Shown: in pieces, positions 24,919 to 33,737 of the stretch | Numbering within the stretch: the first letter of the stretch is position 1 | How the letters are laid out: each line of letters begins with the position of its first letter | NCBI GenBank assembly: GCA_964412195.1 | Contig: CAYPNP010000028.1 | Location: 1 to 56,410, forward strand | Source: CAYPNP01 sp964412195 | GTDB lineage: Bacteria; Acidobacteriota; JAAYUB01 | DNA length: 56,410 nt | Direction of reading: 5' to 3' | Made by a program: the position numbers and the translations under genes | Notes under the pieces: generated by a model | Database searches by the model: none | Told to the model about the DNA's origin: nothing | What the model saw: the letters and a program-made list of their open reading frames with translations, nothing else

Positions 24919-26907
24919 TTGGACAAGATCAGCGAGAAAGTGCATACCGCCATCATTGGGAAGGCCCGGAGCCCCCATGATCCGCAGATCTTCCATAAAA
25001 TTTCGCTGATGGCCTTCTTCGCCTGGATCGGCCTGGGCGCCGACGGGCTCTCCTCCTCCTGCTACGGCCCGGAGGAGGCCTTCAAGGTGCTGGGCGCCCA
25101 CGCCGTGCTGGGCGTGTTCGTGGCCCTGCTGACGATGGCCACGATCTTCATCATCAGCTCCAGCTACAATCAGATCGTGGAGCTGTTCCCCACCGGCGGC
25201 GGCGGATACGTGGTGGCCAGCAAGCTGCTGTCGCCCAACCTGGGGATGGTGTCCGGCTGCGCGCTGTTGGTGGACTACGTGCTGACCATCTCGCTTTCGG
25301 TCTCCAGCGGCGTGGACGCCATCTTCAGCTTCCTGCCGGCGCCGTGGCTCCAGTACAAGCTGGCGGCGGCCGCGGCCGGCGTCGTCATCCTGACCGTGAT
25401 GAACATGCGGGGAGTCAAGGAATCGGTCATCCCGCTGGTGCCCATCTTCCTCATTTTCATCGGCACCCACGCTTTCGCTTTCGTCTACACTCTGGTGGTC
25501 CACGCCATGGATTTCCCGGCAGTGATGGGCGCGACCGTGTCCGACTTCCGCGGGGTGGAATCCAAGATCGGCCTGCTGGGTGCCCTGCTGCTGATCATGC
25601 GGGCCTACAGCATGGGCGCCGGCACGTTCACCGGCATCGAGGCGGTGAGCAACGGCCTGCCCATCCTGCGCGATCCGAAGGTGCGCACCGCCAAGCGGAC
25701 CATGCGCTACATGGCCACCTCGCTGGCGCTGATGGTATTCGGCCTGATGCTGGGGTACCTCCTGTTCCGCGTCCAGCCCCAGAACGGTAAAACGCTGAAC
25801 GCCGTCTTCCTGCACAGCCTGGTCCAGGGCTGGCCGGCAGGTACGGGCAAGATCTTCCTGCTGGTGACCCTGATCTCGGAAGCCACGCTCCTGTTCGTGG
25901 CCGCCCAGACCGGCTTCCTGGACGGCCCGCGGGTGCTGGCCAACATGGCCCTCGACCGCTGGTTCCCCACCAAGTTCGCCATGCTCAGCAACCGGCTGGT
26001 CACGCAGAACGGCATCCTGCTCATGGGCGCGGCCGCCCTGGGCACGGTCGTCCTGTCGCACGGTTCGGTGGCCTTCCTGGTGGTGCTGTACAGCATCAAC
26101 GTGTTCGTCACCTTCAGCCTGTCCCAGCTGGGGATGGTCCGCCACTGGTGGGCCGCCCGGCGCGAGGTCGGGCACTGGTGGCGGAAGCTGATGATCAACG
26201 GGATCGGCCTCGGCATGTGCCTCTTCATCCTGGTGACGGTGGTCGTGCTGAAGTTCTTCGAGGGAGGCTGGATCACGATCCTGGTGACCGGGTCCCTGAT
26301 CGCGGTCGTGACCGTGATCAAGCGGCACTACCTGTCTGCCGCAAGGATGCTGCACAAGCTGAACTCGCTGGTGGCCGTCGCGGCCTCGGGCGGCTCCGCC
26401 TTCACTCCGGAAGGCCGGACCGGACGGCCGCTGGACGAGCCGTTCGACCCGAAGGCCAAGACGGCCGTGCTGCTGGTCAACGGCTACAACGGCCTGGGCC
26501 TGCACACCCTCTTCAGCGTGTTCCAGCTGTTCGAGGGCATCTTCAAGAACTTCGTGTTCGTCCAGGTGGGCCTGGTGGACGCCGGCAACTTCAAGGGAGT
26601 CGAGGAGGTGGCCCGGCTCAGGGAGTACGTGGCCGGCGAGGTCGACCGGTACGTCGAGTTCATGCGCCGCCACGGCTACCACGCCGAGGGGATCAGCGCC
26701 GTGGGCAACGACGTGATCCAGGAGGTCATGCAGCGGGTGCCGGACATCATCGAGAAGTACCCGAACTCGGTGTTCTTCGGGGGCCAGATCGTCTTCCCCG
26801 AGGAGACGTTCCTGACCCGGCGCCTGCACAACTACATCACCTTCGCCCTCCAGCGGCGCTTCTACCATCTGGGCACGCCGTTCGTGCTGGTGCCCGTGAA
26901 GGTTTGA
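24919..26907 (+). CDS. APC-superfamily permease, KimA-like
   Basis: 662 aa with a TTG start (GAAAGG about 12 nt upstream); no better in-frame start precedes the first membrane helix. About 12 transmembrane segments; the first helix region FFAWIGLGADGLSSSCYGPEE resembles the unwound substrate-binding stretch of KimA/YdaO and related amino-acid/K+ transporters. A cytosolic C-terminal domain of about 170 residues (from KTAVLLVNGYNGLG) follows, as in KimA. It may import K+ or an amino acid. No ydaO (c-di-AMP) riboswitch is seen upstream. A GTCAC-TC-GTGAC inverted repeat lies at 24798-24809. Confidence 0.75.
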   Translation: MDKISEKVHTAIIGKARSPHDPQIFHKISLMAFFAWIGLGADGLSSSCYGPEEAFKVLGAHAVLGVFVALLTMATIFIISSSYNQIVELFPTGGGGYVVASKLLSPNLGMVSGCALLVDYVLTISLSVSSGVDAIFSFLPAPWLQYKLAAAAAGVVILTVMNMRGVKESVIPLVPIFLIFIGTHAFAFVYTLVVHAMDFPAVMGATVSDFRGVESKIGLLGALLLIMRAYSMGAGTFTGIEAVSNGLPILRDPKVRTAKRTMRYMATSLALMVFGLMLGYLLFRVQPQNGKTLNAVFLHSLVQGWPAGTGKIFLLVTLISEATLLFVAAQTGFLDGPRVLANMALDRWFPTKFAMLSNRLVTQNGILLMGAAALGTVVLSHGSVAFLVVLYSINVFVTFSLSQLGMVRHWWAARREVGHWWRKLMINGIGLGMCLFILVTVVVLKFFEGGWITILVTGSLIAVVTVIKRHYLSAARMLHKLNSLVAVAASGGSAFTPEGRTGRPLDEPFDPKAKTAVLLVNGYNGLGLHTLFSVFQLFEGIFKNFVFVQVGLVDAGNFKGVEEVARLREYVAGEVDRYVEFMRRHGYHAEGISAVGNDVIQEVMQRVPDIIEKYPNSVFFGGQIVFPEETFLTRRLHNYITFALQRRFYHLGTPFVLVPVKV

Positions 26908-26939
26908 CGGTCATTCAAAATCAACAAACGGAGGATCCC

Positions 26940-27719
26940 ATGCCGAACATCCAGGCGACCTGCGACGGCTTCATCGGCACCATCACCCTGAACAATCCCG
27001 AGAAACGGAACGCCCTCAGCCAGGCGCTCATCGACGAGCTGGTGGAGGCCCTGGAGTCCCTGCGGGCGGCCCGGTCCCGCGCGATCGTCCTGCGGGCGCC
27101 CAAGGGCTCCAGGGTCTGGTCGGCCGGCCACGACGTGCGCGAGCTGCCGAAGCATGGCCGGGACCCGCTGGGTTTCAACGACCCGCTTCTGGTGGCCATC
27201 CGCAAGATCCAGTACCTGCCGGTGCCGGTCATTGCCATGGTCGAGGGCGCGGTCTGGGGCGGCGCCTGCGACCTGGCCCTGAGCTGCGACATCCTGGTGG
27301 GCGCGCCCACCGCCTCCTTCACCATGACGCCGGCCAAGATCGGCGTGCCCTACAACGCCTCCGGCATCCTGCACTTCATGAACATCCTGCCCGTCAACGT
27401 GGTCCGGGAGATGTTCTTCACCGCCCAGCCCATGGACGCGGAGCAGGCCCGCAATCTGGGCGTCCTCAACAAGGTGGTCCCGGCGGAAGAACTGGAGGCA
27501 TTCACCTACGGGATGGCGGGGAAAATCGCCTCCAATAGCCCCCTGAGCATCTCCGCCATCAAGGAGCAGATCCGGCTGCTGGCCTCGGCCCACCCCCTCA
27601 GCCCGATCATGTTCGAGCACATCCAGGGGCTGCGGCGGGTGGTGTACGACAGCCAGGACTACGCGGAGGGGATCCAGGCCTTCTTCGAGAAGAGAGCGCC
27701 GGTGTTCAAGGGCGAGTGA
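26940..27719 (+). CDS. scpB: Methylmalonyl-CoA decarboxylase (crotonase family)
   Basis: 259 aa from ATG 26940 with a GGAGG site. The sequence follows E. coli ScpB closely in its motifs: SAGHDVRELPKHGRDPL (His64), VEGAVWGGACDLALS (oxyanion-hole Gly pair), MTPAKIGVPYNASGI (catalytic Tyr138) and the ending VYDSQDYAEGIQAFFEKR. It converts methylmalonyl-CoA to propionyl-CoA. The gene is only 32 nt after the KimA-like gene. Other enzymes of the Sbm pathway are not in the window. Confidence 0.88.
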   Translation: MPNIQATCDGFIGTITLNNPEKRNALSQALIDELVEALESLRAARSRAIVLRAPKGSRVWSAGHDVRELPKHGRDPLGFNDPLLVAIRKIQYLPVPVIAMVEGAVWGGACDLALSCDILVGAPTASFTMTPAKIGVPYNASGILHFMNILPVNVVREMFFTAQPMDAEQARNLGVLNKVVPAEELEAFTYGMAGKIASNSPLSISAIKEQIRLLASAHPLSPIMFEHIQGLRRVVYDSQDYAEGIQAFFEKRAPVFKGE

Positions 27720-27720
27720 G

Positions 27721-27812
27721 ATTCATTGCGGATTGCGGATTTCGGATTGCGGATTGAAATCCATTCGTGCTCGTAATCGTAATCGTAATCGTGCTCGTAA
27801 TCGTAATCGATC
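27721..27812. repeat. GGATTGC and CGTAATCG word arrays
   Basis: 27721-27758 repeats GATTGCGGATTTCGGATTGC-type words. 27767-27812 is an array of GTAATC/GTGCTC (about seven copies). Two unrelated words lie back to back between convergent genes. Confidence 0.7.
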
Positions 27813-27848
27813 CAATCATCTACCCGCAGAGGCGCCGAGCCAGAGTCC

Positions 27849-27982
27849 GGACGTCCGTCCCGCCGGGACAGACTGCCGCCGGAATTCGTCGGGATGAGAT
27901 GACTGGCAGCTCGGGCGATTCCCTTCACAGCTCGGAGCTGAGTCCGGTTTCCGCGTCAGTCGCCGCCGGCGGCGGCGACGTC
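27849..27982. repeat. 134-nt element with conserved ends, copy 2
   Basis: It matches 1240-1373 at both ends and has a diverged middle. Its right end overlaps the 3' end of the ankyrin/LssY gene and supplies that protein's last codons (AAAGGD). A stem CAGCTC/GAGCTG sits where copy 1 has its own stem. Confidence 0.6.
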
Positions 27983-29746
27983 TGCCGGCAGCTCCGGCAA
28001 TCCGGCGGCGGCGACGTCCTTCCCCGGCTCCGCCAGCTCCAGCACCAGGATCCGGCCGTCGGTCTCTAGGCGGTCCCCGGTGGCGTTCCGCAGGTCGCGG
28101 GGCAGGTCCTCCCGCTCCGCCAGGGCCTGTCCCGTGACGGCGCCGGCGAACGAGAGGTCGGTGGCGATCTTGGCGCGTTCGCGGTCGATCCGGGGATCGA
28201 TCCGGTGGTACCACTTCGTGCCGCCGCCCGTGGAGGCGATGCCGATGTCGTGGGTCGCCGAGCCCACCCAGACGGGCCGGCCTCCGGGCGTGGACGACTG
28301 CTGCCAGAGCCGGACGTGGTGGCGCTTGGAGAAGGTGTTGTTCTGCTTCTGGTACACCACGTCGGGCTTCCGGCCGCCCAGCAGGAGGGTCGACACCGGC
28401 GCCTCCTCGTACCCCTTGTTGTGGATGGTGGCCAGGAAGGTCTTGATCCCCGAGGTGGTGCCGAGCTTGGCCGCCTCGGTCCAGCCGGCCCCGGCGAACG
28501 CCGCGTCGACCGCCTCACGGGAGCCGATCAGGACGACGTTGGTGACGTCGGACGGCTCCCCGGAAGGGGTCTGGGTCTGCAGGGGCAGGCGCCGGAGGGC
28601 GGCGGCCAATTCGGGGGCCACGGCCAGTTCCGGCGGGCCGCCGGTTGTCTGCGGGAGTTCCGCCAGCCGCTCGGGGAGCAGCACGCGCAGGGTCATGTCG
28701 GCGCCGGCGGGGTAATGGATCTCGCGGTCGAGCGTATGGCCGTAGCCCCAGGTGGCGGCCTGCAGCGCGTACCCCAGGGCCGGCGTGGCCATGCCCACCG
28801 CGCGGATCCCCCAGCTGAGCTTTTCCATGAACGTGTGCGGATAGGCAAAGCCCGTGATGTGGCCGTCGCGAACAGTCTCGCGAGCGTTGTCCACCGAGAT
28901 CAGACGGGTGGCCAGCCGGGTTCTGGCCCCCGAGGGGTGGACCAGGTTGGCGAAGTCCAGCGTCAGGTCGGCGTGCTCGTACTGGTTGGCGGCCCGCCGG
29001 GACAGCATGACGAAGCCCTCGATGGGAGTGCCGGCGCCCACCATGAGCCGGCGGCCCACCTGGACCGGCTCGATCACCACCGCCTCGATGGGATCGCCCG
29101 CCGACGAATCCCGGGTGGACACCGGGGTGGTCAGCCGGACCTGCAGCTCGGTGCCGGGCGGCAGGCTGGTCTCCAGCAGGTTGCGGATTCCGGCCAGGTC
29201 CCCCTGGTCCGACGCGGCCACCAGGTTCGTCAGCAGGTGATTGACCCGGGCGCTCTCGTTCTGGGAGAGGCCGTAGCGGCCACCGTTTTCCACCAGCAGG
29301 GCCTCGATCTCGTCGTTCGGGGAGACCGCCTGCCAGTCCAGCGCGGTGTTGCCCTGGCCGTCCTCCGCGTTGATGTCGGCCCCGGTGGCGAGGAGCTGTT
29401 CGATCAGGAGCGTGAACGCCTGCCGCACCTTCAGGTTGTCCGCGTTCACCGCGCCGATCACGGCCCAGTGCAGGGGGCTCAGCCCGTGCGGATCGCGGGC
29501 GTTCACGTCGGCCCCGGCGGCGACCATCTCCTTCGCCCGGTCGATCTCCGCCGTGGCGGTCTTGCCTTTCGCGGCGCGGGTCGACTCGGCCACGATGTCC
29601 ACCAGCGAGGCGGGGGAGGCGGCGGCCGCGACGGGGGGGCCGCCGGCGGCCCAAAGGAAGCCGGCCGGGGGAACGGCCGGGGACGACATGAGGATGGCGA
29701 GGCACCCGCCAGCCAGGGCCACGATCGGATTCCATCTTCGGGACAC
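27956..29746 (-). CDS. Secreted ankyrin-repeat protein with LssY_C-like C-terminal domain
   Basis: 596 aa. A signal peptide covers about residues 1-33. Ankyrin repeats (about 68-165) include GADVNARDPHGLSPLHWAV and GADINAEDGQGNTALDW. The middle (about 195-340) contains a beta-rich segment starting PPGTELQVRLTTPVSTRDSS, reminiscent of TraB/conjugal or S-layer-type LVRLxxxLSTxxA modules. The C-terminal about 200 residues (from DVTNVVLIGSREAVDAAFAGAGW) resemble the LssY C-terminal domain. Probably periplasmic or outer-membrane linked. The unusual combination is described further in the findings. The last residues are encoded by a dispersed repeat. Confidence 0.75.
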   Translation of the reverse strand: MSRRWNPIVALAGGCLAILMSSPAVPPAGFLWAAGGPPVAAAASPASLVDIVAESTRAAKGKTATAEIDRAKEMVAAGADVNARDPHGLSPLHWAVIGAVNADNLKVRQAFTLLIEQLLATGADINAEDGQGNTALDWQAVSPNDEIEALLVENGGRYGLSQNESARVNHLLTNLVAASDQGDLAGIRNLLETSLPPGTELQVRLTTPVSTRDSSAGDPIEAVVIEPVQVGRRLMVGAGTPIEGFVMLSRRAANQYEHADLTLDFANLVHPSGARTRLATRLISVDNARETVRDGHITGFAYPHTFMEKLSWGIRAVGMATPALGYALQAATWGYGHTLDREIHYPAGADMTLRVLLPERLAELPQTTGGPPELAVAPELAAALRRLPLQTQTPSGEPSDVTNVVLIGSREAVDAAFAGAGWTEAAKLGTTSGIKTFLATIHNKGYEEAPVSTLLLGGRKPDVVYQKQNNTFSKRHHVRLWQQSSTPGGRPVWVGSATHDIGIASTGGGTKWYHRIDPRIDRERAKIATDLSFAGAVTGQALAEREDLPRDLRNATGDRLETDGRILVLELAEPGKDVAAAGLPELPADVAAAGGD

Positions 29747-29903
29747 GGCATCTCCTCCTGCGGATATGGGAAGCGGGATTCACGGTTTTCTGTCCAAACG
29801 ATTATCCCACGGCCGGCGCGGCCGGCGATACGGAAATGAGCTTGCATTGGCCGGGATGCTTCGGGCATGATACCCCCAGTCATCCCGAGGGGAAAGGCAG
29901 GAT

Positions 29904-32147
29904 ATGCGGTCAACACGATCTCTCATCATCCGCATGACGGCTTTTGCCGCATGGATATCGCTCGCGACGGCGGCCGCCCCGCAGGCGGCGGGCACGCCCC
30001 AGGCGGCGGCCGCCTCGACGGAGAAGGCCGCCCCGCCGGAGGAGACCGGCGCGGCCCGGTATCCCGCGATCAACCCGGGGCTCGGGCCGGTGCCCACCGC
30101 GGTGCAACGGGACACGCCGGAGAAGGCGTGGCGCTCCTTCTGGATGCTGGGCGATTTCGGAGAGTTCGCGCTGGCCGCCCACCTGCTCGACTTGAGCGAG
30201 GTGGAGCCGGAACGCCAGCGGGCGGTGGGGGCCGAGGTGGCCGAGAAGCTGTACAAGACCATGAAAGCCCTCCGTCTCAAGCCTGCCTCCTTCGCCGGGT
30301 CGGCCCCGAAAGCCGGACGACCCGCCGTCCTGCCCGGGGGGGACACGGTGGCGGCGTTCCGGTTCAGCCGCGGGCAGATGTCCTGGGAGGCCACGCTGCA
30401 TCGTTTTGTGGACCCGTCCAGCGGCCAGTCGGAGTGGCTCTTCTCGCGGCAGACGGTCTCCATCGTCCCCTTCTGGTACCAGGGCATCGTGGTGGGGGAG
30501 AAGTTTCTGCAGACCGAGGTCAACCCGGGCCTGGGGCCGGCGCCGGACACCGTCCACCGGCAGAATCCGCGGATCGCTTTGGAAGGATTCCTGGCCGCCG
30601 GCCGGAACGGCGAATTCGACCTGGCCGCCCACTACCTGGACCTGAGCCACGTCCCGCCCGACCGGCAGCAGGCGGAGGGCCGCCGCCTGGCCCGGCGCCT
30701 GATGCTCATCATGCTGCGCCAGGTGTGGGTCGAACCGTCGCTGATCTCGAGCGAGGAACTCGGGACGCCGCAGCAGGGCGTCCAGGTCAACCAGCAGCGG
30801 ATCGCCGAGGTCAAGGTCAAGGGGCACGAATTTCCCTTCCTGATGCACTGCCAGTTCGTGCAGAAGCTCGGGACGGTTTGGACGTTCGCGCCGCAGACGG
30901 TCGGCCAGATCGACTACCTGTATGGCGCGCTCGGGAACGGCTGGCTGGGCGACCACCTGCCGACCGTCTTCTTCTCGGTGCAGTTCGCCGGGCTGCAGCT
31001 GTGGCAGTGGCTGAGCCTGGTCCTGATCCTGGCCGCCGGCTGGGCGTTCGGGCGGATCCTGAACGCGATCATCCTCTGGATCGCCGGAGGGATCGCCGCG
31101 CGCACCCGGGTCCGGTGGGACGACGAGCTGGTGCGGGCCCTGGACGGCCCCCTCGGACTGATCCTTTGGGCATTCCTCGTGTCCCTCGGGGCGCCGTTCG
31201 TGGGCCTGACGCCTACAGCCAAACAGATCACCAGCATCGGCTGGAACATGCTGGGCCTGGCCGGCCTCGGCTGGCTGTGCTTCCGCGCCGTGGACTCCTT
31301 CGCCAGCGCGGTCCGGCGCCTGGTGGGCGACCGGAACCCCATCGGCGTGAGCTTCCTGCCGATCATCTCGCGCTTCGCCAAGGCGATGGTCGCCGTGTTC
31401 ATCCTCATCGCCGTCCTGGCGGTGATGGGCGTGGAGGTCATGGGCCTGCTCGCCGGCCTGGGCATCGGCGGCGTGGCCGTGGCGTTCGCCGCCCAGAAGA
31501 CGATCGAGAACCTGTTCGGCGCCGTGTCCATCGCCGGCGACCGGCCGTTCGCGGTGGGGGACTACGTCACCATCGACGAGGTCAGCGGGACCGTGGAGGA
31601 CATCGGGATGCGCTCCGTCCGCATCCGGACGATGCCGCGCACCCTGGTGACCATCCCCAACGCCATGGTGATGGCCACCAAGATCATCAACTTTCAGGTC
31701 CGCGACCGGATCATGTACAATCCCACCCTCACCATCGCCTACGGGGCGACCTCGGACCAGCTGGCCTACATCCTCGACGAGATCAAGCGGATGCTGCTGG
31801 CCGACGGGCGCGTCCACCCGGAGGTGCAGCGCGTCCGCTTCAAGGGCTTCAGCCCCTCCTCCCTGGACATCGAGGTCCTCTGCTGGATCTCCACCACCGA
31901 CCAGTACGCCTACACCGCCATCGCGGAGGAGCTGAACTTCGGCATCATGGGCATCGTCGAGCGCTCCGGCGCCTCCTTCGCCTTCCCGACTCAGCAGGTC
32001 TACCTGACCCGCGCCGGGGCACCCGACCCGGAACGTGCCGCGGCCATCCGGGAGGAAGTGAAGAAACGGCGGGAGGACGGCACCCTCACCCTGCCCGAGC
32101 CGCCCGCGGGGTTGCGGGAGCAGCTCCGGAAAAAACCGGGAATGTGA
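29904..32147 (+). CDS. MscS-family mechanosensitive channel with duplicated N-terminal domain
   Basis: 747 aa. A signal peptide covers 1-25. Two tandem copies of an approximately 75-residue domain follow: residues about 55-125 and about 202-275 share the pattern (I/V)NPGLGP, AAH(L/Y)LDLS and an Arg-rich helix. Several transmembrane helices then lead to the MscS pore and beta domain: AGLGIGGVAVAFAAQKTIENLFG, GDYVTIDEVSGTVEDIGMRS and TIPNAMV. It opens under membrane tension and releases solutes. It is divergent from the ankyrin/LssY gene. The duplicated periplasmic part may sense something other than tension. Confidence 0.9.
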   Translation: MRSTRSLIIRMTAFAAWISLATAAAPQAAGTPQAAAASTEKAAPPEETGAARYPAINPGLGPVPTAVQRDTPEKAWRSFWMLGDFGEFALAAHLLDLSEVEPERQRAVGAEVAEKLYKTMKALRLKPASFAGSAPKAGRPAVLPGGDTVAAFRFSRGQMSWEATLHRFVDPSSGQSEWLFSRQTVSIVPFWYQGIVVGEKFLQTEVNPGLGPAPDTVHRQNPRIALEGFLAAGRNGEFDLAAHYLDLSHVPPDRQQAEGRRLARRLMLIMLRQVWVEPSLISSEELGTPQQGVQVNQQRIAEVKVKGHEFPFLMHCQFVQKLGTVWTFAPQTVGQIDYLYGALGNGWLGDHLPTVFFSVQFAGLQLWQWLSLVLILAAGWAFGRILNAIILWIAGGIAARTRVRWDDELVRALDGPLGLILWAFLVSLGAPFVGLTPTAKQITSIGWNMLGLAGLGWLCFRAVDSFASAVRRLVGDRNPIGVSFLPIISRFAKAMVAVFILIAVLAVMGVEVMGLLAGLGIGGVAVAFAAQKTIENLFGAVSIAGDRPFAVGDYVTIDEVSGTVEDIGMRSVRIRTMPRTLVTIPNAMVMATKIINFQVRDRIMYNPTLTIAYGATSDQLAYILDEIKRMLLADGRVHPEVQRVRFKGFSPSSLDIEVLCWISTTDQYAYTAIAEELNFGIMGIVERSGASFAFPTQQVYLTRAGAPDPERAAAIREEVKKRREDGTLTLPEPPAGLREQLRKKPGM

Positions 32148-32177
32148 ATCATCATCCACAATAGTCCCCGCCAGTCT

Positions 32178-32294
32178 TCACCGCAGAGACGTGGAGTCGC
32201 GGCGCCCAAATCATCCGATACCGGATCCATCCGGAAGGAATCGCCTGAAGCCTTTCAAAAAGGCTTTCTCTGCGTCTCCGCGCCTCTGCGGTGA
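32178..32294. repeat. CACCGCAGAG word pair with internal AAGCCTTT hairpin
   Basis: 32178-32205 (TTCACCGCAGAGACGTGGAG) and 32266-32294 (its inverted counterpart) are imperfect arms. Inside, 32248-32266 forms AAGCCTTT-CAA-AAAGGCTT followed by a weak T-rich stretch, which could terminate the mscS transcript. Confidence 0.6.
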
Positions 32295-32323
32295 GCCCCT
32301 CTCAAAGAAAATGAAAGAATCTC

Positions 32324-32370
32324 TTGACAGCCGGTTCGCATCGAATTATTTTGTGAACGGAAATTCACAA
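32324..32370 (+). promoter_or_regulatory. Efflux-cluster promoter and TetR-type operator
   Basis: TTGACA (32324-32329), a 17-nt spacer and TATTTT (32347-32352) form the promoter. The palindrome TTGTGAA-N6-TTCACAA (32351-32370) overlaps the -10 box and start site, ending 12 nt before the tetR GTG. This is the expected place for autorepression by the TetR protein. Confidence 0.75.
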
Positions 32371-32382
32371 TGGAGGACCCCC

Positions 32383-33000
32383 GTGAGGGCGCCCAAGCAG
32401 GGCACGGACATCCGGAAAAGCCAGATCGCCCGGGCGGTGCTGGAGCAGATCGCCGACTACGGGCTGAAGGGGCTGAACATGGCCGCCGTGGCGCACCGCA
32501 TCGGAGTGGTGCCCTCGGCGCTTTACCGGCATTTTCGGAGCAAGGAGGAGATGCTGCAGGCGGTCTTCGAACAGATTGGAGAAGGCTTGGAGCGGAACGT
32601 GCAGGCCGTCTGCGACGAAAACCCCGACGTCCTGGAGCGCCTCCGCGCCCTGCTGATGCTGAACGTCCGGATGGTCCGGGAGTTCCACGCCATCCCCCGG
32701 ATCATGTTCGCCGAGGGTGCCTACAGCGAGTCGTCCCGGCGGAAAGCCCGGGTCTACGAGGTCATCCGGAGGTACCTGGCGCGGATCGCCGCCATCGTCG
32801 AGGAGGGCCAAAAGGCCGGCCGCATCCGGCCGGAACTGGATCCCATCGCGGTGGCGACCACCTATTGGGGGCTGATCCCGCCGGCCACGGTGCTGTGGTA
32901 CGTCAGCGAGGGCCGGTTCGATGTCACCCGGCAGGTGGAGCGGGCGTGGCGGCTCCTGCTCGATGCCATTGAGGTCCGTCCGGCGGGGGGCCGGAAGTAA
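32383..33000 (+). CDS. TetR-family transcriptional regulator
   Basis: 205 aa with a GTG start and a GGAGG site. The N-terminal helix-turn-helix (about 10-58) reads IARAVLEQIADYGLKGLNMAAV and RIGVVPSALYRHFRSKEEML. The C-terminal ligand domain is all-helical. It heads the HlyD/ABC/TolC efflux cluster and should control it through the palindrome just upstream. The long in-frame extension upstream of the GTG covers the promoter and a repeat and is not coding. Confidence 0.9.
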   Translation: MRAPKQGTDIRKSQIARAVLEQIADYGLKGLNMAAVAHRIGVVPSALYRHFRSKEEMLQAVFEQIGEGLERNVQAVCDENPDVLERLRALLMLNVRMVREFHAIPRIMFAEGAYSESSRRKARVYEVIRRYLARIAAIVEEGQKAGRIRPELDPIAVATTYWGLIPPATVLWYVSEGRFDVTRQVERAWRLLLDAIEVRPAGGRK

Positions 33001-33031
33001 AAACCTATCGTTGCAAAAGGAGGGAATTCCG

Positions 33032-33679
33032 ATGAAGGATCGACATTGGAAGTGGTGGCTGGCTGTGATCAGCGCGATGGCTCTCTGGGCGGCCCCCGCC
33101 CTGTGGGCGCACTGCGACACCCTGGACGGGCCGGTGGTCGCGGCGGCCCGCGCGGCGCTGGACAAGGGCTACGTCACGCCTGTGCTGAAGTGGATCCAGC
33201 CCGGACAGGAGGCGGAGGTTCGCGCGGCGTTCGAACGGACCCTGGTCGTCCGGGCCAAAGGGCCGGAGGCGCGGGAGCTGGCCGACATGTACTTCTTTGA
33301 AACGCTGGTCCGGTTGCACCGGGCCGGCGAGGGCGCCCCGTACACCGGCCTGAAGCCGGCCGGGACGGACCCGGGCCCGTTCGTGACCGGGGCGGACAAG
33401 GCCCTGGAGAGCGGTTCCGTGGACGCCTTGGTGAAGCAGCTGGTGGACAAGGCGGCCGCTGGCGTGCGCGAGCGCTTCGCCGAGGCCCTGGAGCGGCGGA
33501 AGCACGCCGACGACAGCGTCGCCGCCGGCCGGGAGTACGTGGAGAGTTACGTGGAATTCGTCCACTTTGTGGAACGGCTGGGCGGCGCCCTGGCGGAACC
33601 CGCCGGCCATCCCGGGGAAGCGGAGGCGTCCACGCCGAAGGCGGTCAAGGCCGCACCGGCGTGCGGGCATCTCGACTGA
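33032..33679 (+). CDS. DUF6448 family secreted protein
   Basis: 215 aa from ATG 33032 with AAGGAGGG. Signal peptide 1-26, then HCDTLDGPVVAAARAALDKG, the signature start of the DUF6448 family. Later features are RAKGPEARELADMYFFETLVRLHRAGEGAPY and a His/Glu-bearing helix ending EFVHFVERL. Function is unknown. It is the second gene of the efflux cluster, so it may be a periplasmic partner or a substrate/metal-binding helper. Confidence 0.8.
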   Translation: MKDRHWKWWLAVISAMALWAAPALWAHCDTLDGPVVAAARAALDKGYVTPVLKWIQPGQEAEVRAAFERTLVVRAKGPEARELADMYFFETLVRLHRAGEGAPYTGLKPAGTDPGPFVTGADKALESGSVDALVKQLVDKAAAGVRERFAEALERRKHADDSVAAGREYVESYVEFVHFVERLGGALAEPAGHPGEAEASTPKAVKAAPACGHLD

Positions 33680-33737
33680 ACCGGCCGGGGCGGACTCCGC
33701 CGCGTCAGGAGATTGAACATTCGCTGAGGATGGAGCC

